Origin: Bermanella sp040371755
Lineage (GTDB): Bacteria; Pseudomonadota; Gammaproteobacteria; Pseudomonadales; Oceanobacteraceae
Assembly (NCBI RefSeq): GCF_040371755.1
Contig: NZ_BAABWE010000008.1
Location: forward strand, 1 to 64,000
Length of the DNA: 64,000 nucleotides
Reading direction: 5' to 3'
How positions within the stretch are numbered: the stretch's first letter is position 1; each line of letters begins with the position of its first letter. This document shows positions 24,448 through 32,448 of this stretch, piece by piece. The notes under the pieces are model-generated. The model did no database searches. It had not been told where the DNA came from and saw nothing but the letters and a program-made list of their open reading frames with translations. Made by a program: the position numbers and the translations under genes.

Positions 24448-26065
24448 AAGGAGTTTGATATGAAATTGGTTACGGCCGTTATCAAGCCATTTAAATTAGA
24501 CGACGTGCGTGAAGCGTTATCTGAAATTGGCGTTCAAGGCATTACCGTGACAGAAGTGAAAGGCTTCGGTCGCCAAAAAGGTCACACTGAACTGTACCGC
24601 GGTGCAGAATACGTTGTGGATTTTCTTCCTAAAGTAAAACTAGAAATCGCCATCGACGAGTCTCTAACTGACAAAGTCATCGAAGCTGTTTCTAAAGCCG
24701 CTAACACTGGCAAAATCGGTGATGGCAAAATCTTCGTAACACCACTTGAACAAATCGTACGTATTCGTACCGGTGAAACAGGTGCTGACGCCGTTTAATA
24801 TTGATTAATATTGAACAGTGCTTAGAGTTTAAATTTTTTTCAGCGTTTTTCTAAAACGTATTGAAGCTTAATGCGGGGGCATTATGGAAAACAATGTGTT
24901 TCAACTTCAGTACGCCATGGATACCTTTTACTTCTTGGTATGTGGCGCACTAGTAATGTGGATGGCGGCAGGTTTCGCCATGCTAGAAGCGGGTTTGGTT
25001 CGTTCAAAGAACACAACCGAAATATTAACTAAGAACGTAGCGTTATTCGCTATTTCTTGCACCATGTACCTAGTATGTGGTTACGCCATCATGTATGACG
25101 GCGGATTCTTCCTTTCAGGTATCACTGAAGTGGATACAGCTGCGGTACTGGCTGACTACGCAGCTCGTGAAGACGGCTTCGAAGGCGGTTCAATCTATTC
25201 AGGTGCTTCTGACTTCTTCTTCCAAGTGGTATTCGTAGCCACGGCCATGTCTATCGTATCTGGTGCGGTTGCTGAGCGTATGAAGCTTTGGGCTTTCCTT
25301 GCTTTCGCAGTAGTGATGACGGGTGTTATCTACCCAATGGAAGGTGCTTGGACTTGGGGCGGTGCGTCTGTATTTGGCATGTACTCTCTAGGAGACCTTG
25401 GATTCTCTGACTTTGCTGGTTCTGGTATCGTACACATGGCCGGTGCAGCAGCTGCCCTTGCTGGTGTTCTACTATTAGGCCCACGTAAAGGTAAATACGG
25501 TGCTAACGGTCAAGTTAACGCAATCCCAGGTGCTAACCTACCTCTAGCAACGCTAGGTATGTTCATCCTTTGGATGGGTTGGTTCGGCTTTAACGGTGGT
25601 TCTGTACTGAAGCTTGGCGATATTGCTAACGCCAACGCCGTTGCGGTTGTATTCACTAACACCAACGCTGCTGCGGCAGGTGGTTTAATTGCGGCTCTTA
25701 TCCTAGCGCGTATCTTGTTCAAGAAAGCGGATCTAACCATGGCCCTTAACGGTGCTCTTGCTGGTCTAGTTGCGATTACTGCAGAACCTTCAACACCTAC
25801 ACCATTTGAAGCTACCATCATTGGTGCTATCGGTGGTCTGATTGTTGTGTTCTCTATCTTGACTCTAGACAAGCTAAAAATCGACGATCCAGTGGGCGCG
25901 ATCTCTGTTCACGGTGTTGTGGGTATCTTTGGTCTACTTGTTGTACCGTTCACAAACGATGGTGCCACTATCGGCGGTCAAATCGCTGGTGGCCTAACGA
26001 TCTTTGTTTGGGTATTTGTAGCGAGCTTCATCGCATGGGGCATCATTAAAGCAGTGATGGGCCTA
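24448..26065 (+). repeat. 1.6-kb direct repeat, copy 2 (glnK-amtB block)
   Basis: Second copy of the block at 8233-9850, same orientation, constant 16,215-bp offset, about 99 per cent identical by eye. Homologous recombination between the copies would delete or duplicate the whole urt-ure segment. Confidence 0.9.
24460..24798 (+). CDS. glnK: PII nitrogen regulatory protein GlnK, copy 2
   Basis: Encodes the same 112-residue protein as 8245-8583, with Tyr51 in the T-loop; I found one synonymous base change. It should serve either AmtB copy. Two copies of an identical PII gene under two different sigma54 promoters would mainly raise dosage or allow separate tuning. Confidence 0.95.
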   Translation: MKLVTAVIKPFKLDDVREALSEIGVQGITVTEVKGFGRQKGHTELYRGAEYVVDFLPKVKLEIAIDESLTDKVIEAVSKAANTGKIGDGKIFVTPLEQIVRIRTGETGADAV

Positions 26066-26149
26066 CGTATCTCTGAAGAAGGAGAGTACGAAGGTGCTGA
26101 CCTTGCCGAGTGTGGTATGGAAGCGTACCCAGAGTTCACTTCTAAGTAA
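24884..26149 (+). CDS. amtB: Ammonium transporter AmtB, copy 2
   Basis: A 421-residue ammonium channel identical to copy 1 through about residue 395, with pore histidines His184 and His343. The last 25 residues differ (ISEEGEYEGADLAECGMEAYPEFTSK), mainly at the acidic linker and the extreme end. That region carries the cytoplasmic tail that meets GlnK, so the two channels might differ slightly in regulation. The same 85-bp spacer from glnK is kept. A strong terminator follows. Confidence 0.96.
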   Translation: MENNVFQLQYAMDTFYFLVCGALVMWMAAGFAMLEAGLVRSKNTTEILTKNVALFAISCTMYLVCGYAIMYDGGFFLSGITEVDTAAVLADYAAREDGFEGGSIYSGASDFFFQVVFVATAMSIVSGAVAERMKLWAFLAFAVVMTGVIYPMEGAWTWGGASVFGMYSLGDLGFSDFAGSGIVHMAGAAAALAGVLLLGPRKGKYGANGQVNAIPGANLPLATLGMFILWMGWFGFNGGSVLKLGDIANANAVAVVFTNTNAAAAGGLIAALILARILFKKADLTMALNGALAGLVAITAEPSTPTPFEATIIGAIGGLIVVFSILTLDKLKIDDPVGAISVHGVVGIFGLLVVPFTNDGATIGGQIAGGLTIFVWVFVASFIAWGIIKAVMGLRISEEGEYEGADLAECGMEAYPEFTSK

Positions 26150-26213
26150 TAGTTTAGCTAACGCTAAATGGTAGACGAAAGACACTTTTAAAGTGGTCGT
26201 TGGTCTACAAAGA

Positions 26214-26245
26214 AAGCCTCAATGTGAAAACATTGGGGCTTTTTT
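26214..26245 (+). terminator. Rho-independent terminator after amtB copy 2
   Basis: AAGCCTCAATGT-GAAA-ACATTGGGGCTT followed by T4-6 closes the second nitrogen module. An upstream imperfect hairpin (GTAGACGAAAGAC...) lies at 26171-26208. Confidence 0.88.
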
Positions 26246-26323
26246 GATTTATGCATATCGGGAGGCGGGAGAGCGTCCAGCGAGTTGGAACCTTTTTAAA
26301 TTACCCTTATCCAATGCACACGA

Positions 26324-26352
26324 TTCCATGGCTGGCTAAGTCTTGCTATAGT
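26324..26352 (+). promoter_or_regulatory. Probable extended -10 promoter of TIGR02001 copy 3
   Basis: TGC-TATAGT at 26344-26352 is an extended -10 element with a weak TTCCAT at -35. The same stretch resembles a sigma54 site (TGGC...TTGCT), but the GG-GC spacing is 9 rather than 10 bp, so sigma70 is preferred. Confidence 0.45.
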
Positions 26353-26383
26353 GCGCTCATTCATTTTCTAAGAATAAAGATAC

Positions 26384-26998
26384 ATGTCTAAATATATTGT
26401 TGTGTTGGCGGCCTTATGCATGGCGGCTCCTAGTTTTGCTGAATTAACCACAAACCTTGGTACCTCTAATAAATACATGTTCCGTGGTGTTAAACAAAGT
26501 GATGCGGATATTGTGGTTAATGGTGGTATTGATTACCAAGGGCCGTTTGGTTTTTACACAGGTGCTTGGGCTTATACTGGCAGCATTGAAGATTTAAAAA
26601 CTTCCGAGATTAATGCCTATGCGGGTTTTGCTTACGCAATTGGTCCGGTGGCACTAGGCTTAGGCGCTATTACTTATGAGCGTGGAGGCGATGCTGTTGA
26701 CGATTCAGAGTACAACGCCAATATTGCATGGGATGCGTATCGTTATAGCTATTATGTCGAATCAGAAGAGGCCCACGTGTATCAAGAAGTAGCAGCCAAT
26801 TATGACTTTTGGGATAACGCAGGTATGAGCTTCACCGCGGGATTGCATACCCCTGAAGACGCTAAAGAGCGTTGGGATTGGTCCATGTCTATTTTGATGG
26901 GGTTACCATCAAAGTCCGATTTTGAAATCATTTTGAATAATCATCAGCGTAAAGGCTACTCCCTTTCTTTAAGTTTTACGCGTCAGTTCGACTGGTAA
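26384..26998 (+). CDS. TIGR02001 family exported protein, copy 3
   Basis: A 204-residue exported protein. Residues 1-19 are the signal peptide (cleavage after SFA). The mature start ELTTNLGTSNKYMFRGVKQSD fits the family pattern of an N-terminal strand followed by a W/F-R-G motif. The protein then alternates Gly/Tyr/Ala-rich strands with short turns and ends SFTRQFDW, an aromatic terminus typical of outer-membrane beta-barrels. It is more distant from copies 1 and 2 than they are from each other and does not share their signal peptide. It is transcribed alone from its own promoter and terminated at 27041. Function unknown. Confidence 0.7.
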   Translation: MSKYIVVLAALCMAAPSFAELTTNLGTSNKYMFRGVKQSDADIVVNGGIDYQGPFGFYTGAWAYTGSIEDLKTSEINAYAGFAYAIGPVALGLGAITYERGGDAVDDSEYNANIAWDAYRYSYYVESEEAHVYQEVAANYDFWDNAGMSFTAGLHTPEDAKERWDWSMSILMGLPSKSDFEIILNNHQRKGYSLSLSFTRQFDW

Positions 26999-27017
26999 TT
27001 AAGAACCTTGTAAATAA

Positions 27018-27041
27018 AGGGAGCTTCGGCTCCCTTTTTTT
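27018..27041 (+). terminator. Rho-independent terminator after TIGR02001 copy 3
   Basis: AGGGAGC-TTCG-GCTCCCT followed by T6-7, with a stable UUCG tetraloop. Confidence 0.93.
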
Positions 27042-27368
27042 ATTTTTCAAGAATAGATGTTTTGTTCATGATTTTTTAACAATCTATAGTCTGAATGACG
27101 TGTGCTATTAATTATTTGAAGGTAACAGGGATAATTTTCTTGATGTGCAGGTAACTATGAATACAATGCGCGCCCAGCATGGCTAAACTGTGATCAGGAG
27201 GCAAAGCTAGATTGTATCAATCTAGCTCTGTCACCTAATGCGGGGGATATCTACCTTACTCAATTTTGGTGTTTGAGAAAAGAGTGTTTGCTGTAAATAA
27301 GGGCAAATAATTAATGATTGCATTATTATGGTGCAATATTGGTTTATTAAATTAAGAGACGTTAATTA
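27042..27368. other. Leader region of speA with a perfect hairpin
   Basis: No gene is seen in this 327-bp gap. AGCTAGATTG (27205-27214), TAT loop, CAATCTAGCT (27218-27227) is a perfect 10-bp stem about 140 nt before the speA start. No T run follows, so it may be an RNA structure in the speA leader or a regulator site. Confidence 0.45.
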
Positions 27369-29255
27369 ATGGATGCTCAGCAAGCCAGAGACGTATACAA
27401 CATAGAGCATTGGAGCGAAGGCTTCTTTGATGTTAATCCTGCAGGGGATGTGGTGATTAGCCCGTTTCCTGATGTGCAGGTGAGTTTTAAAGAGTTAGCT
27501 GAAAAGGTTAAAGAAAAAGATCTAACACTGCCATTACTGATGCGTTTTCCCAGTATTCTTCACAATCGTGTGCACTCTTTGAATCAAGCATTTAAAAATG
27601 CCAGTCAGCTTCATGAATACACAGGGCGATATACCAGTGTGTATCCGATCAAGGTGAATCAACAACGCCGCGTGGTAGAAGAGCTCATCAATGGGCAAGT
27701 TCAAGAGGGTTTATCCATTGGCTTAGAAGCTGGTAGCAAACCAGAGTTAATGGCTGTACTAGCGATGGCGGGTAAAACCAATGCCACTATCGTATGTAAT
27801 GGCTATAAGGACCGTCACTACATTCGTTTGGCCTTGTTGGGAGAAAAGCTTGGTCATAAGGTTTACCTAGTGGTTGAGAAACTATCAGAGTTAGCACTCA
27901 TTCTGGAAGAAGCTGAAATTTTAGGGGTTAAACCAAGATTAGGTATCCGCGCTCGGTTAGCGTCTATAGGTCGGGGTAATTGGCAAAACACAGGGGGCGA
28001 TAAATCGAAATTTGGTTTATCGGCTAATCAAATTCTACAGGTATTTGAAGCCTTACAAGCACAAGGGAACTTGAGCTATCTGCAGTTACTGCATTTTCAC
28101 TTAGGCAGCCAAATTGCCAATATTCGAGACATTCAAGGTGGCCTTAGAGAGTGTGGTCGTATCTTTACTGAACTGTCTATTTTAGGGGCCAAAATTGATG
28201 TGGTGGACGTGGGCGGCGGTTTGGGGGTGGACTATGAAGGTACGCGCTCACGCAGTTTTTGCTCAATGAACTACAGCATGGATGAATACGCCAACAATGT
28301 GGTGTATGCCTTCAAAGAGGCGGCGGCTCAAGCGGATTTACCGCACCCTAATATCATAACTGAATCTGGTCGTGCATTAACCGCGCATCATGCAGTACTG
28401 TTGACGAACGTAATAGATTGGGAGCAACCCATGACAGACGCGGTATGTGAGCCAGAAGAAACCGATGCACCCATTGTCCATCGCTTATGGGGCTTGTATC
28501 AATGGGTCATGAATCCGAGTAAACGCTCATTATTGGAAATTTATCATGACGTGCAACATGATCTGACTGACAGCCAAAGCGCATTTTTACAAGGAACACT
28601 AACACTGCAAGAGCGCGCAAAAGTAGAAACCTATGCCAATGTGATCAATCAAACTCTTGGGCAAAAGTTATCTCCAAATGCTAAAGGACAAGCACAGGTA
28701 TTGGATCGCTTGAAAGAGACACAGGCAGACAAGTTGTTTTTGAACTTTTCCTTGTTTCAGTCCATTCCTGATACTTGGGGGATTGATCAAATATTTCCGA
28801 TTTTACCGTTAACTGGCTTAAATCGTCCTGCTGATCGTCGGGCGGTGATCCAAGATATTACCTGCGATAGCGATGGCAGAGTGAACCAATATATTGAAGG
28901 GGACAGCATAGAAAACACATTGCCTATGCCTACTTATGCGGATCATGAGGACATCTTAATGGGCTTTTTCATGGTGGGGGCGTATCAAGAAATCTTGGGA
29001 GATTTGCACAACCTATTTGGGGACACAGATTCAGTGGATGTGTATCTGGATGAAACCGGCGCCATAGCGTTTGAATCGAGTCAGAAGGGCGATACAGTGG
29101 CTAAGGTGTTGCAGTATGTGAATTTTGACATAGATAAGCTTAAGCAAGCATACAGCGCGATCCTAGGGGACTCGGATTTATCCGTAAGTGAACAAAAATC
29201 TTTCCTTGGGGAATTAGAAAAAGCACTGGCGTCTTCGACCTATCTTCAAAGCTGA
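27369..29255 (+). CDS. speA: Biosynthetic arginine decarboxylase SpeA
   Basis: A 628-residue PLP enzyme of fold type III that turns arginine into agmatine, the first step of the agmatine route to putrescine. It shows YTSVYPIKVNQQ with the PLP lysine at residue 95, HFHLGSQIANIRDIQ near 240, DVGGGLGVDYEG near 280, ESGRALTAHHAVL near 335 and the C-terminal CDSDGRVNQYIEG. Length matches the family (about 630-660). No agmatinase lies nearby. If that step makes urea, the upstream urease could recycle it; this is inference. Ribosome site is weak. Confidence 0.95.
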   Translation: MDAQQARDVYNIEHWSEGFFDVNPAGDVVISPFPDVQVSFKELAEKVKEKDLTLPLLMRFPSILHNRVHSLNQAFKNASQLHEYTGRYTSVYPIKVNQQRRVVEELINGQVQEGLSIGLEAGSKPELMAVLAMAGKTNATIVCNGYKDRHYIRLALLGEKLGHKVYLVVEKLSELALILEEAEILGVKPRLGIRARLASIGRGNWQNTGGDKSKFGLSANQILQVFEALQAQGNLSYLQLLHFHLGSQIANIRDIQGGLRECGRIFTELSILGAKIDVVDVGGGLGVDYEGTRSRSFCSMNYSMDEYANNVVYAFKEAAAQADLPHPNIITESGRALTAHHAVLLTNVIDWEQPMTDAVCEPEETDAPIVHRLWGLYQWVMNPSKRSLLEIYHDVQHDLTDSQSAFLQGTLTLQERAKVETYANVINQTLGQKLSPNAKGQAQVLDRLKETQADKLFLNFSLFQSIPDTWGIDQIFPILPLTGLNRPADRRAVIQDITCDSDGRVNQYIEGDSIENTLPMPTYADHEDILMGFFMVGAYQEILGDLHNLFGDTDSVDVYLDETGAIAFESSQKGDTVAKVLQYVNFDIDKLKQAYSAILGDSDLSVSEQKSFLGELEKALASSTYLQS

Positions 29256-29388
29256 TATTTCCAATTGAAAGGGTTTGGTTGTTTTTAATAGGAATTAGGT
29301 ATAACTAAAAATCTGACAGATTTGCTTGGCTGAGCTATAAATTTTACTCAGCCTTTATTGCTCAGGGATCTTAAGGAAAAGGAGAGTT

Positions 29389-29649
29389 ATGATGCCTAAA
29401 CCTAAAAAAGCAAAAAAAGTAGACAGTGATAGTGCAGAATCAGCCAATCAGCCCGATATGGCATTTATCGGAAGTACAGAAGAAGGCGTGTTGCGATCCA
29501 TTGCTTCAAGGCAAAAACTTCGCACTCAGGTAGAAAGTGAAATTGATCTGTTTCTCAAAGCCGGTGGCTCTATTAATGAAATCGAACCTAACGTGATGGC
29601 TGATCCGCCACGTAAACCAACATCTAATTACGGTTCCAGACCAATTTAA
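29389..29649 (+). CDS. sutA: SutA-like RNA-polymerase-binding regulator
   Basis: An 86-residue acidic/basic low-complexity protein. The C-terminal segment INEIEPNVMADPPRKPTSNY followed by GSRPI closely matches the ending of Pseudomonas SutA, a small regulator that binds RNA polymerase and supports transcription during slow growth. The central helix (LRSIASRQKLRTQVESEIDLFLKAGGS) also fits. The N terminus (PKPKKAKKVDSDSAES) is disordered and lysine-rich, whereas Pseudomonas SutA has a long acidic N tail, so the N-terminal function may differ. ATG29389 or ATG29392 could be used, behind AAGGAGAG. It has its own terminator. Confidence 0.7.
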   Translation: MMPKPKKAKKVDSDSAESANQPDMAFIGSTEEGVLRSIASRQKLRTQVESEIDLFLKAGGSINEIEPNVMADPPRKPTSNYGSRPI

Positions 29650-29655
29650 ACCAAT

Positions 29656-29681
29656 AAAAACCCAGCTTTTGCTGGGTTTTT
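29656..29681 (+). terminator. Rho-independent terminator after sutA
   Basis: AAAAACCCAGC-TTTT-GCTGGGTTTTT forms a strong stem with a T tail. Confidence 0.92.
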
Positions 29682-30125
29682 ACGTTATAGATAATGTACC
29701 TATAATCGTTTTGAGATGACGGGGTATAAAACGGTAAATACTTGTTTGCTGTTCCTGTGGCGAGCCATTGTTTTTAGAACAACTTTCTGTGGAAACTTAA
29801 GAAGCTAGTTTCACTTACAACTCATGTCTTAATGATACAATCTAGGATTCCCCTGATGCCCATGCAGACATGTCATAAGGGGTTATTGTGCATGTGGTTT
29901 CGCTTTAATACCGTTCATCTTACCTACCACCCTACATAATATTTTTTTGGCTATTAATTTTATTGATAGTTGATTTGCCGTGTTATTTATAAAGCTTACC
30001 TGTATTTATGGTTTGCTTTTGCTAGTGGATATAAAATCCTCTTTTATGACCCTTAGTGTCATGTTATCGCCGAAAAATTACTCATAGTATGAGCCAATCA
30101 GTAAATGTATGACGGACGAATAATG
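29682..30125. other. Intergenic region, no gene seen
   Basis: About 440 bp of AT-rich sequence without a credible frame. CCCCT / AGGGG (29850-29854, 29878-29882) could close a small imperfect hairpin. Promoters of the acyl-CoA cluster probably lie in the last 100 bp, but no clear -35/-10 pair was identified. Confidence 0.4.
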
Positions 30126-30140
30126 TGCGCATAATGCGCA
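30126..30140. promoter_or_regulatory. Palindromic operator candidate upstream of the MaoC gene
   Basis: TGCGCAT-A-ATGCGCA is a perfect 7+1+7 palindrome located 27 bp before the GTG start. Size and position suit a dimeric repressor site (for example a TetR-type fatty-acid regulator), but no regulator gene is adjacent. Confidence 0.45.
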
Positions 30141-30166
30141 TTTAAAACAATAATAGGAGCCAATAC

Positions 30167-30625
30167 GTGAGTTTAACCATAATAGAAAAGCCAGAAGACT
30201 TAATGGGAAAAGAAGGCCTTAAAGTTGGGCCGTCTGAGTGGATGGAAATGACACAAGAGCGTGTCAATACATTCGCCGATGCCACAGGTGATCATCAGTG
30301 GATTCACATAGATGAAGAGAAAGCAAAAAAAGGCCCTTATGGTGCGACCATTGCGCATGGATATCTAACATTGTCGCTTGCAGCAAAACTGATGCCGGAA
30401 GTGCTAGAAATTAAGGGCACATCTATGGCTATAAACTATGGCACAGACAAAGTGAGATTTTTAAATCCGGTTAAAGTTGGCTCTCGTATCCGTGGCCATG
30501 GTGAGTTTTTGGAAAACAAAGAAGTACCCGGTGGTTATCAATCGACATTGCGATTCACCATTGAAATTGAAGGTGAAGACAAGCCAGCTTGCGTGATCGA
30601 TTCAATAAGCCGTTATTACATCTGA
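30167..30625 (+). CDS. MaoC family dehydratase ((R)-enoyl-CoA hydratase-like)
   Basis: A 152-residue single hot-dog protein. The hydratase-2 motif FADATGDHQWIHIDEEKAKKG includes catalytic Asp42 and His47, followed by TIAHGYLTLSLAAKL. Members hydrate trans-2-enoyl-CoA or related acyl-CoA esters. GTG30167 is used with AGGAG 8 nt upstream. It is followed after 38 bp by a crotonase gene, so the pair probably acts in one acyl-CoA pathway; the substrate cannot be read from sequence. Confidence 0.88.
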   Translation: MSLTIIEKPEDLMGKEGLKVGPSEWMEMTQERVNTFADATGDHQWIHIDEEKAKKGPYGATIAHGYLTLSLAAKLMPEVLEIKGTSMAINYGTDKVRFLNPVKVGSRIRGHGEFLENKEVPGGYQSTLRFTIEIEGEDKPACVIDSISRYYI

Positions 30626-30663
30626 ACTGACATATAAATAAAAATAAAAATAAGTAGGAAATT

Positions 30664-31464
30664 ATGGAAACAGGTACAGATCATTTACTAGCAGATTTAA
30701 GCAAGGGTGTACTTACCCTGACCCTTAATCGACCAGAGGCTCGTAATGCCATGTCGGGGCCAATGGTAGACGCATTGTCCAACATGTTAAGTGAAGCTGA
30801 GCTGAACAGAGAAGTACGCTGCGTCATACTGACTGGTGCGGGAAAAGGGTTCTGTGCTGGCGGCGATATAAAAGGGATGGCACCTAGTAAGGATGATAGT
30901 GTTGATGACATTATCGCCAGGCAGCGTCATGAACACCACATTACAGCCCAAAAATTATACAATTTAGCAAAGCCAACTATAGCGGCTTTACCCGGTGCAG
31001 CAGCGGGTGCCGGAATGTCATGGGCTTTAGCGTGTGATATGAGAATTATGGCGAATACAGCCATGATGACCACAGCGTTTGCCAATGTGGGATTCTCTGG
31101 TGATCACGGTGGGACGTATTTTTTGAGCCAGCTTGTAGGTGCCGCTAAAGCGCGTGAGCTTTATTATTTTTCCAACCGCGTAGGTGCAGAAGAAGCATTA
31201 AAATTAGGCTTGACCAATTGGGTATGTGGGCCTGAAGAGTTAATGAATAAGACGCGCGAAATGGCAGAGCAGCTTGCGGCTGGTCCTGCGGTGGCTTATC
31301 GATACATGAAAGAAAACTTTAACCGCGCCTTGGCTTCAGGGGACTTGAAAGATTGCCTTGATATCGAAGCGACTCACCATATTCATTGCAGCCAAACTGA
31401 AGACCACCGCGAAGCGATACAAGCATTTGTGGAGAAGCGAACTCCTGTTTTTAAAGGACGCTAA
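30664..31464 (+). CDS. Enoyl-CoA hydratase/isomerase (crotonase) family protein
   Basis: A 266-residue crotonase-fold enzyme. It has LTLNRPEARNAMSGPMVDAL, the oxyanion-hole strand CAGGDIKGM near residue 66, and LPGAAAGAGMSWALACDMRI near 113. At the two usual catalytic glutamates it reads FANVGF and GDHGGT, that is Asn and Asp instead of Glu and Glu, so it is probably not a standard hydratase and could be an isomerase, hydrolase or other crotonase reaction. It is co-directional with the MaoC gene and ends at a strong terminator. Confidence 0.85.
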   Translation: METGTDHLLADLSKGVLTLTLNRPEARNAMSGPMVDALSNMLSEAELNREVRCVILTGAGKGFCAGGDIKGMAPSKDDSVDDIIARQRHEHHITAQKLYNLAKPTIAALPGAAAGAGMSWALACDMRIMANTAMMTTAFANVGFSGDHGGTYFLSQLVGAAKARELYYFSNRVGAEEALKLGLTNWVCGPEELMNKTREMAEQLAAGPAVAYRYMKENFNRALASGDLKDCLDIEATHHIHCSQTEDHREAIQAFVEKRTPVFKGR

Positions 31465-31491
31465 TAGAAGGTAAGAAGGTATAGGTTATTT

Positions 31492-31521
31492 AAATGGAAC
31501 AGTTATCTGCGTTCCATTTTT
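31492..31521 (+). terminator. Rho-independent terminator between the crotonase and VOC genes
   Basis: AATGGAAC (31493-31500) pairs with GTTCCATT (31511-31518) and is followed by TTT. It reduces read-through to the VOC gene. Confidence 0.8.
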
Positions 31522-31539
31522 TAAATGAGAGAATTGAAT

Positions 31540-32295
31540 ATGTTAAAAGTTCGTCAAATAGCGCTAGCGGCTCGCAATTTAGAAAGCGCCAGAACCGATG
31601 TTTTTGAATTGTTAGGGATTGAATCGGCGTACATCGACCTAGAAGTGGGTGTATTTGGGTTACACAATTCGCTGATGGTAATAGGTAACAGCTTTTTAGA
31701 GATAGTATCCCCAACCGTAGAAGGCACGACCACTGGACGATTACTTGAGCGTCGCGGTGGAGATGGCGGTTATATGGTAATTACTCAAGTGGGTGATCTC
31801 GACACAGTAATGGAGCGGGTCAATGGGTTGGGTATTCGTAATATTTGGGAATCTGACTTCCCCGGGGAGGCCCGTGCGGTTCATTTGCACCCGAAAGATG
31901 TACCGGGGGCAATTTGTAGCTTTGATGAGATGATGCCGCCAGAGTCTTGGAAATGGGCTGGGCCTAACTGGGAGGATCGTCGAGCCAAATATGTATCCGA
32001 CATAGTGGGTGTAGAATTACAGTCTGAAGACCCTGCCAGCATGGCCGAAATATGGTCAAAAGTGTTTGATCGACCACTTGATGTGCAAGGTGAAGCGATT
32101 GTGATGCCAGTTGATGATGGTGAAATTCGATTCGTCAAAGCCACTGATGGCCGAGGTGAGGGATTAGGTGGCGTGACACTATCAACCAAGCATTGGAATG
32201 AAATTGCGGCCATAGCTGAAAAACGCGAACTAACAGTTACTAATCGAATGATTATGATTTGTGGAACTCGATTCACATTTAAAGATTGTGAGTAA
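31540..32295 (+). CDS. VOC superfamily (glyoxalase/dioxygenase-like) protein
   Basis: A 251-residue protein. ATG31540 (MLKVRQIALAARNLESARTDVFELLGI) is preferred over ATG31525 because GAGAGA lies about 8 nt upstream. The opening strand-helix pattern and FGLHNSLMVIGNSFLEIVSP are typical of a glyoxalase-like VOC module. A second, weaker repeat begins near YVSDIVGVELQSEDPASMAEIWSKVF (about residue 150), giving a two-module layout. Metal ligands are not clear. The context beside MaoC and crotonase genes suggests an acyl-CoA or aromatic degradation side role, unproven. Confidence 0.7.
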   Translation: MLKVRQIALAARNLESARTDVFELLGIESAYIDLEVGVFGLHNSLMVIGNSFLEIVSPTVEGTTTGRLLERRGGDGGYMVITQVGDLDTVMERVNGLGIRNIWESDFPGEARAVHLHPKDVPGAICSFDEMMPPESWKWAGPNWEDRRAKYVSDIVGVELQSEDPASMAEIWSKVFDRPLDVQGEAIVMPVDDGEIRFVKATDGRGEGLGGVTLSTKHWNEIAAIAEKRELTVTNRMIMICGTRFTFKDCE

Positions 32296-32400
32296 ACCGT
32301 ATATTAGCTTATATCCTCGCCAATAATGGTGGCGTTTAGCAATAGGTCATGACGTTGATGACACCGGCCGATGGTGATCACTACTCTAGGCCTTAAATAC

Positions 32401-32433
32401 GAAAAAGCCCACTGTATTAAGTGGGCTTTTTCG
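32401..32433. terminator. Bidirectional terminator between the VOC gene and crc
   Basis: GAAAAAGCCCACT / AGTGGGCTTTTTC has A and T runs on both sides and can end both converging transcripts. Confidence 0.9.
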
Positions 32434-32448
32434 TCAATGAACAGAAGG

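Noticed and set aside
8233..26065. Composite transposon or integrative element carrying the urea genes
   Set aside because: No transposase, integrase, att site or terminal inverted repeats were found; the flanking repeats are functional glnK-amtB genes.
26334..26352. Sigma54 promoter before the third TIGR02001 gene
   Set aside because: GG and GC are 9 bp apart, not 10, and the same bases give a good extended -10 sigma70 element.
29682..30125. Possible small RNA gene in the sutA-MaoC gap
   Set aside because: Only a weak CCCCT/AGGGG pairing was seen, without promoter plus terminator, so it is not called.
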